A stretch of 64,000 nucleotides of DNA from Geminicoccaceae bacterium (GCA_020638465.1 JACKIM010000002.1:1550001-1614000); one strand, 5' to 3'; counted from the first letter of the stretch, positions 26,429 through 38,655 are shown. Numbers and translations are program-made. The notes: a model not told the origin generated them from the sequence alone.

Positions 26429-26791
26429 TTAAAACGCCAAGCCGGCTTCACGGGCACCATCCGCGAGCGCCTTGACCCGTCCGTGATACCGATAGCCACC
26501 ACGATCGAACACAACTTGCTCAATTCCTTCGGCTTTCGCGCGTCGAGCCAACAACTCACCTACCTTTTTTGCGGCTTCCTGATCAGCACCCGTTTTAAGT
26601 GCCGACCGCAAATCCTTGTCAAGCGTTGATGCTGCTGCAATTGTCCTACCTGCCACATCATCGATAATCTGACCGTAAATATGCCGGCCAGAACGAAACA
26701 CCGAAAGCCTCAACCGCCCCTTCGATCGCTGCCGCAAAGCGAAGCGAGACCTCATTTCACGCCGAAGATGCTTTTGCTTAGAATTTAGCAT
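26429..26791 (-). CDS. rplR: 50S ribosomal protein L18
   Basis: A 120-aa protein with RLRLSVFRSGRHIYGQIIDD and FDRGGYRYHGRVKALADGAR, the 5S-rRNA-binding L18 fold. Only 2 bp separate it from rplF. Confidence 0.97.
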   Translation of the reverse strand: MLNSKQKHLRREMRSRFALRQRSKGRLRLSVFRSGRHIYGQIIDDVAGRTIAAASTLDKDLRSALKTGADQEAAKKVGELLARRAKAEGIEQVVFDRGGYRYHGRVKALADGAREAGLAF

Positions 26792-26793
26792 GG

Positions 26794-27327
26794 CTATTTC
26801 TTCTTGCCTTCCTTGCGCAGGATCGCCTCATCAGAGTAACGAATCCCCTTACCCTTGTAAGGCTCTGGCTTACGAAAACTCCGGATCTCGGAGGCGATCT
26901 GCCCCACTCGCCGCTTTTCAGCACCACTGATACTGATCGCAGTGGGCGATTCACAGACGATCTTCACATCTTCCGGAATCGCGAACTTGATATCGTGGCT
27001 GTAACCAAGCTGCAAGTTCAAGACCCTGCCGTCAACTGCCGCGCGATATCCAACACCGGCAATCACCAAGTTGCGGGTGAAGCCCTGGCTGACACCGGTG
27101 ACCATGTTCTGAACCAGAGACCGAGAAAGTCCCCACATCTGCCGCCCGCGCTTGTCCTCGTTGCGAGGTGCAACTTTCACTGCCCCATCATTGAGTTCAA
27201 CGGCAATTTCCTGTGGCAACGTTTCCGATAGCTCGCCAAGCTTGCCCTTGACGACAACCTCCTGGCCATCAATTGCCACGGTTACTCCACTGGGAACCAC
27301 GACAGCATGTTTTCCGATACGCGACAT
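26794..27327 (-). CDS. rplF: 50S ribosomal protein L6
   Basis: A 177-aa protein, MSRIGKHAVVVPSGVTVAID, and the C-terminal KPEPYKGKGIRYSDEAILRK. The ATG at 27327 gives the family start; a second ATG two codons earlier (27333) overlaps the rpsH stop. L6 lies near the factor-binding centre. Confidence 0.97.
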   Translation of the reverse strand: MSRIGKHAVVVPSGVTVAIDGQEVVVKGKLGELSETLPQEIAVELNDGAVKVAPRNEDKRGRQMWGLSRSLVQNMVTGVSQGFTRNLVIAGVGYRAAVDGRVLNLQLGYSHDIKFAIPEDVKIVCESPTAISISGAEKRRVGQIASEIRSFRKPEPYKGKGIRYSDEAILRKEGKKK

Positions 27328-27329
27328 GG

Positions 27330-27728
27330 TCAAAACACCGTGCAGAGAATTTCACCACCGACATGCTGCTCGCGGGCCTCATTGTCGGAGATCACTCCCC
27401 GCGGTGTCGACAGTATGGCAATGCCGAGACCGTTATAGACCCGAGGCAGATCACTCACGCCCGCGTAGATTCGCCTGCCGGGACGACTGACACGCTTGAG
27501 TTGCCGGATGACAGGTTCACCATTTTGATACTTAAGCTCGATCGACAGCTCCCGTTTTGTAGGATTGTCTTCAACCGCGTCGTAACCTCGAATATATCCC
27601 TCCCGACGCAACACATCGAGAACGTTCAAGCGAAGTTTGGACATTGGAGAACGAACGGAGCTCTTGTACGCCATCTGTCCGTTGCGAATACGAGTGAGCA
27701 TATCGCCAAGCGGGTCACTCATGGACAT
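27330..27728 (-). CDS. rpsH: 30S ribosomal protein S8
   Basis: A 132-aa protein, MSMSDPLGDMLTRIRNGQMA, ending with STPRGVISDNEAREQHVGGE, both invariant in S8. S8 binds helix 21 of 16S rRNA and, in E. coli, the spc mRNA as an autoregulator; no clear copy of that site was identified here. Confidence 0.97.
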   Translation of the reverse strand: MSMSDPLGDMLTRIRNGQMAYKSSVRSPMSKLRLNVLDVLRREGYIRGYDAVEDNPTKRELSIELKYQNGEPVIRQLKRVSRPGRRIYAGVSDLPRVYNGLGIAILSTPRGVISDNEAREQHVGGEILCTVF

Positions 27729-27745
27729 TTTCTTATGCTCCCGCC

Positions 27746-28051
27746 TTACCAGCTAGCCTTGACGACACCCGGTACCAGGCCTTCAGAGGCCAGATCCCGA
27801 AGTGCAATACGTGAAAGACCAAATTTTCGATAATAGGCACGTGGGCGTCCTGTCAGATTACATCTGTTGCGGACACGCACCTTCGAACTGTTGCGCGGCA
27901 GCTTGGCAAGTGCAAGCACCGCCTCAAACCGCTCTTCCGGATCACCTTCCTTGTTGGAAATGAGCGCCTTAAGCGATGCACGCTTGTCTGCATACCTGTC
28001 TACCATCGCGCGACGACGATTGTTCTTCTCGATCATGCCTTTCTTGGCCAT
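27746..28051 (-). CDS. rpsN: 30S ribosomal protein S14 (zinc-independent form)
   Basis: A 101-aa protein with RNRCNLTGRPRAYYRKFGLS near the C-terminus. The long form with a single Cys in that block, so the zinc ribbon of the short S14 is absent. Head protein near S3 and S10. Confidence 0.97.
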   Translation of the reverse strand: MAKKGMIEKNNRRRAMVDRYADKRASLKALISNKEGDPEERFEAVLALAKLPRNSSKVRVRNRCNLTGRPRAYYRKFGLSRIALRDLASEGLVPGVVKASW

Positions 28052-28063
28052 GCCCGTTTCTCC

Positions 28064-28603
28064 TTATTTCCGGAACGGCATGTCGAAACCGCGCAAAAGC
28101 TCTCTTGCTTCATCATCGGTCTTGGCCGTGGTGCAAATGATGACGTCCATTCCCCGCATCTCGTCAACCTCATCGTAATTGATCTCGGGAAAGACGATCT
28201 GTTCCTTCAGACCGAAAGCATAATTCCCCCGGCCGTCAAAGCTCTTGTCCGAAATACCCCGAAAATCCCGAACACGAGGCAGCGCAATTGTGACCAACCG
28301 ATCCAGAAACTCGTACATCCGTTCACGTCTGAGCGTGACCTTCGCTCCGATCGCCATGCCTTCACGAAGTTTGAAATTGGCAACAGACTTGCGTGCCCGG
28401 CATGTATAGGGCTTCTGGCCACTGATCTTCGTAAGTTCGGCGACGGCATTGGTCAGCTTCTTACTGTCCGAAACAGCTTTGCCAACCGCCATGTTGATGA
28501 CGATCTTGTCCAGCCTTGGAACTTCCATCGAGTTTTTGTACCCGAACTTTTCAGTGAGGTTCTTGCGGACAACCTTGTCATAATGTTGCTTCAATCGAGT
28601 CAT
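28064..28603 (-). CDS. rplE: 50S ribosomal protein L5
   Basis: A 179-aa protein, MTRLKQHYDKVVRKNLTEKF, then VPRLDKIVINMAVGKAVSDS and FPEINYDEVDEMRGMDVIIC. Start at 28603 fits the family; an in-frame ATG at 28795 would overlap rplX entirely in another frame. Binds 5S rRNA and the P-site tRNA. Confidence 0.97.
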   Translation of the reverse strand: MTRLKQHYDKVVRKNLTEKFGYKNSMEVPRLDKIVINMAVGKAVSDSKKLTNAVAELTKISGQKPYTCRARKSVANFKLREGMAIGAKVTLRRERMYEFLDRLVTIALPRVRDFRGISDKSFDGRGNYAFGLKEQIVFPEINYDEVDEMRGMDVIICTTAKTDDEARELLRGFDMPFRK

Positions 28604-28613
28604 TGTCCGTTCC

Positions 28614-28931
28614 TCATCGATCGATGATCTCGCCGGAGCGCTTGGAAAAGCGGACCTTCTTGCCATCTTCGAGATATCTGAAACCGACACGCGTCGGTTT
28701 TCCGTCCTTTGGATCAACGTGAGCGACATTGGACACCGAAATCGGCGCTTCGCGGCTGATGATGCCCCCCTCGCCACGAGGGCCTGGCTTCTCATGACGC
28801 TTAATCATTGCAACACCAGACACGATCACACGCTGTTCGTTCGGCAGTACCTTGACGACTTCGCCTTCGTGCCCCCTGTCGCGCCCGGCGAGTACGATAA
28901 CCTTGTCGCCCTTTCTAATCCTGGCAGCCAT
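28614..28931 (-). CDS. rplX: 50S ribosomal protein L24
   Basis: A 105-aa protein with the KOW motif KGDKVIVLAGRDRGHEGEVV and later VDPKDGKPTRVGFRYLEDGK. An assembly initiator of the large subunit. Its ATG shares one base with the rplN stop (TGATG), so translation is probably coupled. Confidence 0.97.
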   Translation of the reverse strand: MAARIRKGDKVIVLAGRDRGHEGEVVKVLPNEQRVIVSGVAMIKRHEKPGPRGEGGIISREAPISVSNVAHVDPKDGKPTRVGFRYLEDGKKVRFSKRSGEIIDR

Positions 28932-29299
28932 CAGAGCACCTCCGGCGCAAGACTGATGATCTTCATAAATCTTTTGGCGCGCAACTCGCGGGTCACCGGA
29001 CCAAAGATACGAGTACCAATCGGTTCCCCCGCGTTGTTGATCAACACAGCGGCATTCCGGTCGAACCGAATGGCCGTGCCATCAGGTCGATGAATCTCCT
29101 TGGCCGTCCGAACGATGACCGCTCGATGTACATCACCTTTCTTCACACGACCACGCGGAATGGCCTCCTTGACGGCCACGACAATGACATCGCCAACGGA
29201 ACCATATCTACGCTGGGATCCGCCAAGTACGCGAATACACTGAACACGACGTGCACCGGAATTGTCGGCAACGTCGAGATTTGATTCTGGCTGAATCAT
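28931..29299 (-). CDS. rplN: 50S ribosomal protein L14
   Basis: A 122-aa protein, MIQPESNLDVADNSGARRVQ, with GDVIVVAVKEAIPRGRVKKG and NNAGEPIGTRIFGPVTRELR. Among the most conserved large-subunit proteins; binds RsfS/RsfA during dormancy in other bacteria. Confidence 0.98.
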   Translation of the reverse strand: MIQPESNLDVADNSGARRVQCIRVLGGSQRRYGSVGDVIVVAVKEAIPRGRVKKGDVHRAVIVRTAKEIHRPDGTAIRFDRNAAVLINNAGEPIGTRIFGPVTRELRAKRFMKIISLAPEVL

Positions 29300-29310
29300 G
29301 ACCTGGTTCC

Positions 29311-29571
29311 CTAGCCTCCCACTACAGCGGCGGCATCGGACTGGTCAGTAAGGACTTCCCAGCGTTTGCTCTTCGAAATAGGACGACATTCACGGATACG
29401 TACGACATCACCAACCTTGAACTGATTGGCATCATCGTGAGCAGCGTAGCGCTTCGAACGACGAATGTACTTCTTATACAAGGGATGCATCAAACGACGT
29501 TCGACATTGACGATCACCGTCTTGTCGCCCTTGTCGCTGACAACCGTACCCTGCAAAACGCGCCTAGGCAT
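29311..29571 (-). CDS. rpsQ: 30S ribosomal protein S17
   Basis: An 86-aa protein, MPRRVLQGTVVSDKGDKTVI, with VERRLMHPLYKKYIRRSKRY. The ATG at 29571 is the family start; an upstream in-frame start at 29622 overlaps rpmC. Primary 16S-binding protein. Confidence 0.96.
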   Translation of the reverse strand: MPRRVLQGTVVSDKGDKTVIVNVERRLMHPLYKKYIRRSKRYAAHDDANQFKVGDVVRIRECRPISKSKRWEVLTDQSDAAAVVGG

Positions 29572-29581
29572 TTCTGTCTCC

Positions 29582-29794
29582 TTAGACCGCCGAAGTCGGA
29601 TTTTCAGCCGCGCGGCGCTCATGCAGCACTGTCATGATCCGGGCGATATCACGGCGCACTTCGCGAACTCGCGAAGTTCCCTCAAGCTGGCCTGTTGCCT
29701 TTTGAAACCTCAAATTGAATTGCTCTTTTTTGAGCTGAATCAGTTGATCACCCAACTGATCGACCGTCTGCGCACGCGCGTCGGAAGCCTTCAT
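29582..29794 (-). CDS. rpmC: 50S ribosomal protein L29
   Basis: A 70-aa helical-hairpin protein, LGDQLIQLKKEQFNLRFQKA and REVRRDIARIMTVLHERR. The ATG at 29794 is preferred to a GTG one codon earlier. L29 lies by the tunnel exit and helps dock trigger factor and SRP. Starts 3 bp after rplP. Confidence 0.95.
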   Translation of the reverse strand: MKASDARAQTVDQLGDQLIQLKKEQFNLRFQKATGQLEGTSRVREVRRDIARIMTVLHERRAAENPTSAV

Positions 29795-29797
29795 CAC

Positions 29798-30214
29798 TTA
29801 AACCTCCTGAACGCGACGCACGAAACGCGTACCGATCGGCAACTTCGCCGAACCCCGCCGAATAGCCTCTTCAGCCAGTTCTCCCGGAACACCGTCAATT
29901 TCAAACATGATGCGACCGGGCTTCACGGGAGCAACCCAGAATTCAACCGATCCCTTGCCCTTGCCCATCCGCACCTCAGCCGGCTTCTTCGATACCGGCT
30001 TGTCCGGAAAGACGCGTATCCACACCCGCCCCGCACGTTTCAAATGTCGGGTAATCGCCCGACGAGCGGCCTCAATCTGCCTCGCGGTAATGCGTCCAGG
30101 TTCGGTCGCCTTCATGCCGAAGGCCCCAAAATTCAACGCAGCCCCACCCTTTGCGAGACCGTGAATGCGCCCCTTATGGGCCTTGCGAAATTTTGTTCGT
30201 TTCGGTTGCAACAT
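29798..30214 (-). CDS. rplP: 50S ribosomal protein L16
   Basis: A 138-aa protein, MLQPKRTKFRKAHKGRIHGL, with GRVWIRVFPDKPVSKKPAEV. The arginine region hydroxylated by RoxA/YcfD in other bacteria is present. Lies by the A-site tRNA elbow. Confidence 0.97.
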   Translation of the reverse strand: MLQPKRTKFRKAHKGRIHGLAKGGAALNFGAFGMKATEPGRITARQIEAARRAITRHLKRAGRVWIRVFPDKPVSKKPAEVRMGKGKGSVEFWVAPVKPGRIMFEIDGVPGELAEEAIRRGSAKLPIGTRFVRRVQEV

Positions 30215-30226
30215 CGATCGGTTTCC

Positions 30227-30907
30227 TTAGCCCCGGCCAGGACCTTGCTCGTTCATCCGCTTTTCGAAGGCCATGGGATCGTGTTCCATGATCTCGCCAC
30301 GGAAAATCCATACCTTTATACCGCAGGTACCGTATGCCGTGTTGGCCGTCGCCCGGCCGAAATCGACACTGGCACGCAGGGTATGCAGCGGAACACGCCC
30401 CTCACGATACCATTCGGTACGCGCAATCTCCGCACCGCCGAGACGACCACCACACGTCACCTTGATGCCTTGGGCACCAATACGCATGGCAGATTGAACC
30501 GCGCGTTTCATCGCTCGACGAAACGTCACTCGCCGCTCAAGCTGTTGGGCGATATTTTCAGCGACGAGACGTGCATCAAGCTCCGGCTTGCGTACTTCGA
30601 CGATGTTCAGGTGAACGTCACCCTTGCACATCTGGGACAGCTGCTTGCGGAGGTTTTCTATCTCCTGCCCCTTCTTTCCGATGACCACACCGGGCCGGGC
30701 GGAATACAAGGTGATACGAGCACGCTTAGCCGGCCGCTCAATGACGATACGACTCAATGCCGCCTGGCTTAGGCGCTCGTGCAGAAATTTACGGATCTTG
30801 AGATCCTCGTCCAGCATCTGGGCGTAATCCGCATCGCCATACCACCTGGAATCCCAAGTTCGATTGATGCCGAGGCGCAAACCGATAGGATTGACCTTTT
30901 GTCCCAT
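30227..30907 (-). CDS. rpsC: 30S ribosomal protein S3
   Basis: A 226-aa protein, MGQKVNPIGLRLGINRTWDS, with a KH domain (ARPGVVIGKKGQEIENLRKQ) and the C-terminal GVKVWI-type block CGIKVWIFRGEIM. Part of the mRNA entry helicase with S4 and S5. ATG shares a base with the rplV stop (TGATG). Confidence 0.98.
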   Translation of the reverse strand: MGQKVNPIGLRLGINRTWDSRWYGDADYAQMLDEDLKIRKFLHERLSQAALSRIVIERPAKRARITLYSARPGVVIGKKGQEIENLRKQLSQMCKGDVHLNIVEVRKPELDARLVAENIAQQLERRVTFRRAMKRAVQSAMRIGAQGIKVTCGGRLGGAEIARTEWYREGRVPLHTLRASVDFGRATANTAYGTCGIKVWIFRGEIMEHDPMAFEKRMNEQGPGRG

Positions 30908-31290
30908 CAGACAGCCTCCTCGCTGGATTCTCGAACGACAATCCGCAGTTTGCTGAACGGCTTCACAACTTTGCTCGCACGCCCACGGGCACGCGGTCGA
31001 AACCGCTTCATCAACATGTGCTTGCCTACACTCGCTTCGGAAACCACCAGCCGATCAACATCAAGACCGTGATTATTCTCCGCATTGGCAATCGCGGACT
31101 CCAATGCCTTCTTGACCGACCCCGCGATACGCTTGTGACTAAATTCCAAGGCAACTACCGCCTTATCGACAGGCATTCCACTGATCATACCGGCAACGAC
31201 ATTGAGCTTCTGGGGGCTGACACGCAACAACGTCGCCGTGCTTGACGCTTCGTTGTCTGCAAGCAACCTTTCCTGCTTCGGCTTGCCCAT
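30907..31290 (-). CDS. rplV: 50S ribosomal protein L22
   Basis: A 127-aa protein with TATLLRVSPQKLNVVAGMIS, the tunnel loop region and PRARGRASKVVKPFSKLRIV. Lines the exit tunnel; a site of macrolide resistance changes in other species. ATG at 31290 is preferred over a GTG one codon upstream that overlaps the rpsS stop. Confidence 0.96.
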   Translation of the reverse strand: MGKPKQERLLADNEASSTATLLRVSPQKLNVVAGMISGMPVDKAVVALEFSHKRIAGSVKKALESAIANAENNHGLDVDRLVVSEASVGKHMLMKRFRPRARGRASKVVKPFSKLRIVVRESSEEAV

Positions 31291-31292
31291 CA

Positions 31293-31571
31293 CTACTTCC
31301 TTTTTGCCTTTTTGTCGACGCCATGACCAAAGTAGGTCCGGGTCGGCGCAAACTCGCCAAGCTTGTGCCCGACCATGTTTTCCGTGACGTAGACCGGTAT
31401 GAACTTCTTGCCGTTGTAGACGGCGAAGGTCAGCCCGATGAAATCAGGCATGATCGTCGAGCGACGCGACCACGTCTTGATAATTTCGTTACGACCCGAA
31501 GATCGCGCCTTTTCAGCCTTGTCGAAAAGATAGCCGTCGACGAACGGGCCTTTCCATACAGCACGGGGCAT
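31293..31571 (-). CDS. rpsS: 30S ribosomal protein S19
   Basis: A 92-aa protein, MPRAVWKGPFVDGYLFDKAE, with TWSRRSTIMPDFIGLTFAVY and HKLGEFAPTRTYFGHG. Forms a dimer with S13 in the head. 5 bp after rplB. Confidence 0.98.
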   Translation of the reverse strand: MPRAVWKGPFVDGYLFDKAEKARSSGRNEIIKTWSRRSTIMPDFIGLTFAVYNGKKFIPVYVTENMVGHKLGEFAPTRTYFGHGVDKKAKRK

Positions 31572-31576
31572 GTTCG

Positions 31577-32419
31577 TCAGCCTCCTCTCTTCTTGGCAAC
31601 ATGACGACTACGGATGATGAATGTCTGCGTCTTCTTGTTGTTGCGGGTACGGCGTCCCTTGGTTGGCTTACCCCATGGTGTCACAGGATGGCGCCCACCC
31701 GAGGTCCGACCTTCACCACCACCATGCGGATGATCGATCGGGTTCATCACCACACCACGAACATGGGGGCGCTTGCCCAACCAGCGTTTACGCCCGGCCT
31801 TCCCAAGATTGATATTCTGATGATCCGGATTGGAGACCGCGCCTATCGAAGCTCGACACCGCGACGGAACAATCCGGATTTCGCCCGATCCCAAACGCAA
31901 CTGCGTATAATCACCGTCACGTCCCACGATCTGGGCATAGGCACCTGCAGACCTTGCAATCTGCCCGCCCTTGCCCGGCTTCAATTCGATATTGTGTACA
32001 ATCGTTCCTATGGGAATACCGCTCAATGGTGCCGAATTGCCGGGCTTCACGTCGACACGCGCCGAAGCGATGACCTGGTCCCCTTCCTGGAGTCTCTGCG
32101 GCGCCAGGATGTAGGCCTGTTCTCCATCCTCATAACGGATCAAGGCGATGAATGCGGTTCTGTTCGGATCGTACTCAAGCCTCTCCACAATGGCAGGAAC
32201 ATCCACCTTGGCACGCTTAAAATCGACAACACGATAAGTGCGCTTGTGGCCGCCGCCACGCCACCAGACCGTGGTACGTCCGGAATTGTTGCGACCGCCA
32301 CTCTTCGTCAACCCCTCGGTCAACCGCTTGACCGGCTTGCCTTTCCACAAATCGCTACGGTCGACCGTAACGAGTTGACGACGGGAGGGACTTGTCGGTT
32401 TATATGTCTTCAGTGCCAT
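31577..32419 (-). CDS. rplB: 50S ribosomal protein L2
   Basis: A 280-aa protein with MALKTYKPTSPSRRQLVTVD, VERLEYDPNRTAFIALIRYE and the catalytic-centre-proximal RGVVMNPIDHPHGGGEGRTS, in which the conserved His is present. Required for subunit joining and peptidyl transfer. Confidence 0.98.
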   Translation of the reverse strand: MALKTYKPTSPSRRQLVTVDRSDLWKGKPVKRLTEGLTKSGGRNNSGRTTVWWRGGGHKRTYRVVDFKRAKVDVPAIVERLEYDPNRTAFIALIRYEDGEQAYILAPQRLQEGDQVIASARVDVKPGNSAPLSGIPIGTIVHNIELKPGKGGQIARSAGAYAQIVGRDGDYTQLRLGSGEIRIVPSRCRASIGAVSNPDHQNINLGKAGRKRWLGKRPHVRGVVMNPIDHPHGGGEGRTSGGRHPVTPWGKPTKGRRTRNNKKTQTFIIRSRHVAKKRGG

Positions 32420-32422
32420 GCG

Positions 32423-32719
32423 TCACACCCCTGTCGTCACGTCAATCGACTGGCCCTCGGCGAGTGTGACAATCGCCTTCTTCACATCGGACCGGCGACC
32501 GAGCCGTCCTCGAAAGCGTTTTGTCTTGCCTTTTTGAACCAATGTATTCACCGCCTTGACGGTAACGCCGAAAATCCCTTCCACCGCAGCCTTGATTTCC
32601 GGCTTGCTGGCATCATGACGCACCTTGAAGACAACCTGGTTGAATTCCGATACGCGGGTCGACTTCTCGGTAATTACCGGAGCAACGATAACATCGTAGT
32701 ATCGAGGTAGAGCGCTCAT
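32423..32719 (-). CDS. rplW: 50S ribosomal protein L23
   Basis: A 98-aa protein, YDVIVAPVITEKSTRVSEFN, and the tip region VNTLVQKGKTKRFRGRLGRR. Main docking site for trigger factor and SRP at the tunnel exit. Overlaps rplD by 4 bp. Confidence 0.97.
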   Translation of the reverse strand: MSALPRYYDVIVAPVITEKSTRVSEFNQVVFKVRHDASKPEIKAAVEGIFGVTVKAVNTLVQKGKTKRFRGRLGRRSDVKKAIVTLAEGQSIDVTTGV

Positions 32720-33336
32720 TGGAGTCTCTCCTCCAGCAACTTGGCAGCGTCACGAGTCAAAACCAGGGTATCGCGTCGCAAGATATCGTAGACATTCGCC
32801 CCTTCCTGCGACAACAGATCAATGAGTGGTATATTGCGAGAAGCTAGCGCAAAATTGCGATCAGCCTCGCCGGCGACAACGAAAAGGGCAGAGTCCAAAC
32901 CCAGACCATCAAGCGTACCACGAAGAACCTTGGTCTTGGGCTCGCTCATCGTGACGGCATCGACAACGATCAGTTTACCGTCCCGGGCCTTGCTCGAAAG
33001 CGCACCACGCAACCCCAGCTTGCGTACCTTTTTCGGCAAATCGAAACCGTGGTCACGCGGGGTAGGACCAAAGACGATACCACCGCCCCGGAACATCGTA
33101 CCACGCTTGGCACCATGTCGAGCCCGCCCGGTACCCTTTTGTTTGTAGATCTTCGCGGTCGAGCCCGAAACTTCGCTTCGCCCCTTGACCTTGTGGGTGC
33201 CGGAGCGACGCTTGGCAAGCTGCCATCGAACAACGCGATGAAGGATATCCTCACGAACATCCGCGCCAAAAACCGCGTCACTCAACTCAGCAGTGCCGAC
33301 CGACTCGCCGGCGAGGTTCTTTACCTCAACCTGCAT
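32716..33336 (-). CDS. rplD: 50S ribosomal protein L4
   Basis: A 206-aa protein with the tunnel loop KIYKQKGTGRARHGAKRGTM and GGGIVFGPTPRDHGFDLPKK. In E. coli L4 represses its own S10 operon; no homologous leader was recognised here. 2 bp after rplC. Confidence 0.98.
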   Translation of the reverse strand: MQVEVKNLAGESVGTAELSDAVFGADVREDILHRVVRWQLAKRRSGTHKVKGRSEVSGSTAKIYKQKGTGRARHGAKRGTMFRGGGIVFGPTPRDHGFDLPKKVRKLGLRGALSSKARDGKLIVVDAVTMSEPKTKVLRGTLDGLGLDSALFVVAGEADRNFALASRNIPLIDLLSQEGANVYDILRRDTLVLTRDAAKLLEERLQ

Positions 33337-33338
33337 GC

Positions 33339-34058
33339 TTATTCCTCCTCCTCGCCGACTTTGTGCACTTCGAGAGCTTCGCCCCGATGCACGATTGCTG
33401 CCGGATAGGGAGCATTCTTCGGCAGGGACTTTTTCTTCGAGTCGGTTACCCGCAAGTAACTTCCCTTGGCGCCCGGCACACCACCTCGTACCAGGATCAG
33501 GCCCTGGTCAGGATCGACACCAAACACCTCAAGATTCTGGACCGTCACGGAGTGATCACCCATGTGGCCCGCCATCTTCTTGCCTTTGAAGACCTTGCCA
33601 GGATCCTGACACTGACCGGTCGAACCGTGGGACCGATGGGAAATCGAAACGCCGTGGCTTGCACGAAGACCACCGAAATTGTGCCGCTTCATGGCACCGG
33701 CGAAGCCCTTGCCAATGCTCGCACCAGCTACATCGACATACTGTCCTGCAACGAAGTGACCGACATGCAATGCCGAGCCTACATCGACCAACGCATCCTC
33801 GGCTACCCTGAACTCCCAAAGCTTACGCTTGGGTTCCACCTTGGCCTTGGCAAAATGCCCACGCATGGCCTTGGACACATTCTTGGTCTTGGCTTTGCCA
33901 ACACCCAGTTGGACGGCGCAATATCCATCCCGATCCTGAGTGCGAACGGCCACAACCTCGCAGTCATCGACCTGCAAAACAGTTACCGGGGTATGGCTTC
34001 CGTCGACACCGAACACTCGGGTCATGCCTATCTTTTTGGCAATCAAGCCGGTTCTCAT
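33339..34058 (-). CDS. rplC: 50S ribosomal protein L3
   Basis: A 239-aa protein, MRTGLIAKKIGMTRVFGVDG, with the conserved HRSHGSTGQCQDPGKVFKGK that includes the Gln methylated by PrmB in E. coli. The ATG at 34058 is the family start; one at 34094 overlaps rpsJ. The C-terminal tail RGEALEVHKVGEEEE is acidic. Confidence 0.97.
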   Translation of the reverse strand: MRTGLIAKKIGMTRVFGVDGSHTPVTVLQVDDCEVVAVRTQDRDGYCAVQLGVGKAKTKNVSKAMRGHFAKAKVEPKRKLWEFRVAEDALVDVGSALHVGHFVAGQYVDVAGASIGKGFAGAMKRHNFGGLRASHGVSISHRSHGSTGQCQDPGKVFKGKKMAGHMGDHSVTVQNLEVFGVDPDQGLILVRGGVPGAKGSYLRVTDSKKKSLPKNAPYPAAIVHRGEALEVHKVGEEEE

Positions 34059-34068
34059 CGTTTCTGCC

Positions 34069-34377
34069 CTACAGCTTGATCTCGACATCCACACCAGACG
34101 CCAGATCGAGCTTCATCAGCGCGTCCACCGTCTGCGGGGTCGGATTGACGATATCCAGGAGGCGCTTATGAGTACGAACCTCGAACTGCTCGCGACTCTT
34201 CTTGTCCACGTGCGGTCCGCGATTGACCGTGAAACGCTCAATGCGATTGGGCAGCGGAATGGGACCGCGCACCGCGGCGCCCGTTCGCTTCGCCGTACCA
34301 ACAATCTCGCGGACCGACTGATCGAGTACACGATGATCGAAGGCCTTAAGGCGTATGCGTATATTCTGCGTATCCAT
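34069..34377 (-). CDS. rpsJ: 30S ribosomal protein S10 (NusE)
   Basis: A 102-aa protein, MDTQNIRIRLKAFDHRVLDQ, with RGPIPLPNRIERFTVNRGPH. Also the NusE transcription antitermination factor. 26 bp after tuf, so the S10 operon appears to continue from the str operon without a break. Confidence 0.98.
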   Translation of the reverse strand: MDTQNIRIRLKAFDHRVLDQSVREIVGTAKRTGAAVRGPIPLPNRIERFTVNRGPHVDKKSREQFEVRTHKRLLDIVNPTPQTVDALMKLDLASGVDVEIKL

Positions 34378-34403
34378 TGGTAACAGTCCCTATCCGCGCC
34401 TGA

Positions 34404-35594
<1,191 letters not shown>

Positions 35595-35632
35595 GGCCTC
35601 GTCTCCGTGTCCTTCTCAGAGCGTTCTGTCGA

Positions 35633-37711
<2,079 letters not shown>

Positions 37712-37733
37712 TTTCCGTGCTGCCGTTCAGCCG

Positions 37734-38201
37734 TTACCAGCGATAATGGGAGAAAGCGCGGTTGGCTTCGGCCATCCGCAAGGTGTCTTCCCGCTTTTTG
37801 AAAGCAGCCCCCCTGCCATTTGCCGCATCTAGCAGCTCTCCGGCCAACCGGTCGGTCATTGTCTTTTCGGAACGATTACGAGAAGTTTGGATCAGCCATC
37901 GGATGGCGAGAGCCTGCCGACGCTCCGGACGAACCTCAACCGGAACCTGATAGGTTGCACCGCCGACACGGCGCGACCGGACCTCAAGCGAAGGCTTCAC
38001 ATTTTCCATCGCTTCATGAAACAGCTCGACCGGATCGCGTCCCGATCGACTCTGCATTTTCTCGAATGCACCGTAGACAATCTTCTCGGCGGCGGACTTC
38101 TTGCCGTCGAGCATCAGATTGTTGATGAACTTCGCCAGAACCACATCGTGAAACTTGGGGTCCGGCAGAACTTCCCGCTTTTCGGCCGCGCGTCTACGCA
38201 T
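37734..38201 (-). CDS. rpsG: 30S ribosomal protein S7
   Basis: A 155-aa protein, MRRRAAEKREVLPDPKFHDV, with ENVKPSLEVRSRRVGGATYQ and the C-terminal EANRAFSHYRW. Head assembly initiator and, in E. coli, str operon repressor. 22 bp upstream of fusA. Confidence 0.98.
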   Translation of the reverse strand: MRRRAAEKREVLPDPKFHDVVLAKFINNLMLDGKKSAAEKIVYGAFEKMQSRSGRDPVELFHEAMENVKPSLEVRSRRVGGATYQVPVEVRPERRQALAIRWLIQTSRNRSEKTMTDRLAGELLDAANGRGAAFKKREDTLRMAEANRAFSHYRW

Positions 38202-38226
38202 CGATCAATTTCCTCGCTGGTCCTGC

Positions 38227-38598
38227 CTATTTCGGCCGCTTGACGCCATACTTCGAACGCGCCTGCTTGCGGCCGTTCACACCCTGCGTATCCAGAGTGC
38301 CGCGGATGATGTGATATCGCACGCCGGGCAGATCCTTCACGCGGCCGCCACGGATGAGCACGACAGAGTGTTCCTGCAGATTGTGCCCTTCACCGGGAAT
38401 GTAGCTCGTCACCTCGTAACCGTTGGTCAGGCGTACGCGCGCGACCTTGCGCAGGGCGGAGTTCGGCTTTTTTGGTGTCGTGGTATAGACACGGGTACAG
38501 ACACCCCGTTTCTGCGGGCAGGCCTCCATGGCGGGAACCTTGTTCCGCTTCCCGGGGACCTTGCGCCCGTGATTTACCAGCTGATTGATGGTCGGCAT
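38227..38598 (-). CDS. rpsL: 30S ribosomal protein S12
   Basis: A 123-aa protein, MPTINQLVNHGRKVPGKRNK. TPKKPNSALRKVARVRLTNG holds the wild-type Lys near position 43 and GGRVKDLPGVRYHIIRG the Lys near 88, so no streptomycin-resistance change is seen. The ATG at 38598 is the family start; 38643 would add 15 residues. First gene of the run rpsL to rplQ. Confidence 0.97.
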   Translation of the reverse strand: MPTINQLVNHGRKVPGKRNKVPAMEACPQKRGVCTRVYTTTPKKPNSALRKVARVRLTNGYEVTSYIPGEGHNLQEHSVVLIRGGRVKDLPGVRYHIIRGTLDTQGVNGRKQARSKYGVKRPK

Positions 38599-38655
38599 AA
38601 CGACGCTTCCCGGTTCGAGCCGCTCTAAGGACACAATGTCCAAACGATGACAAAC

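Noticed and set aside
28604..28795. N-terminal extension of L5 (rplE)
   Set aside because: The extra 64 codons lie wholly inside rplX in another frame, and the family starts at MTRLKQHYDK.
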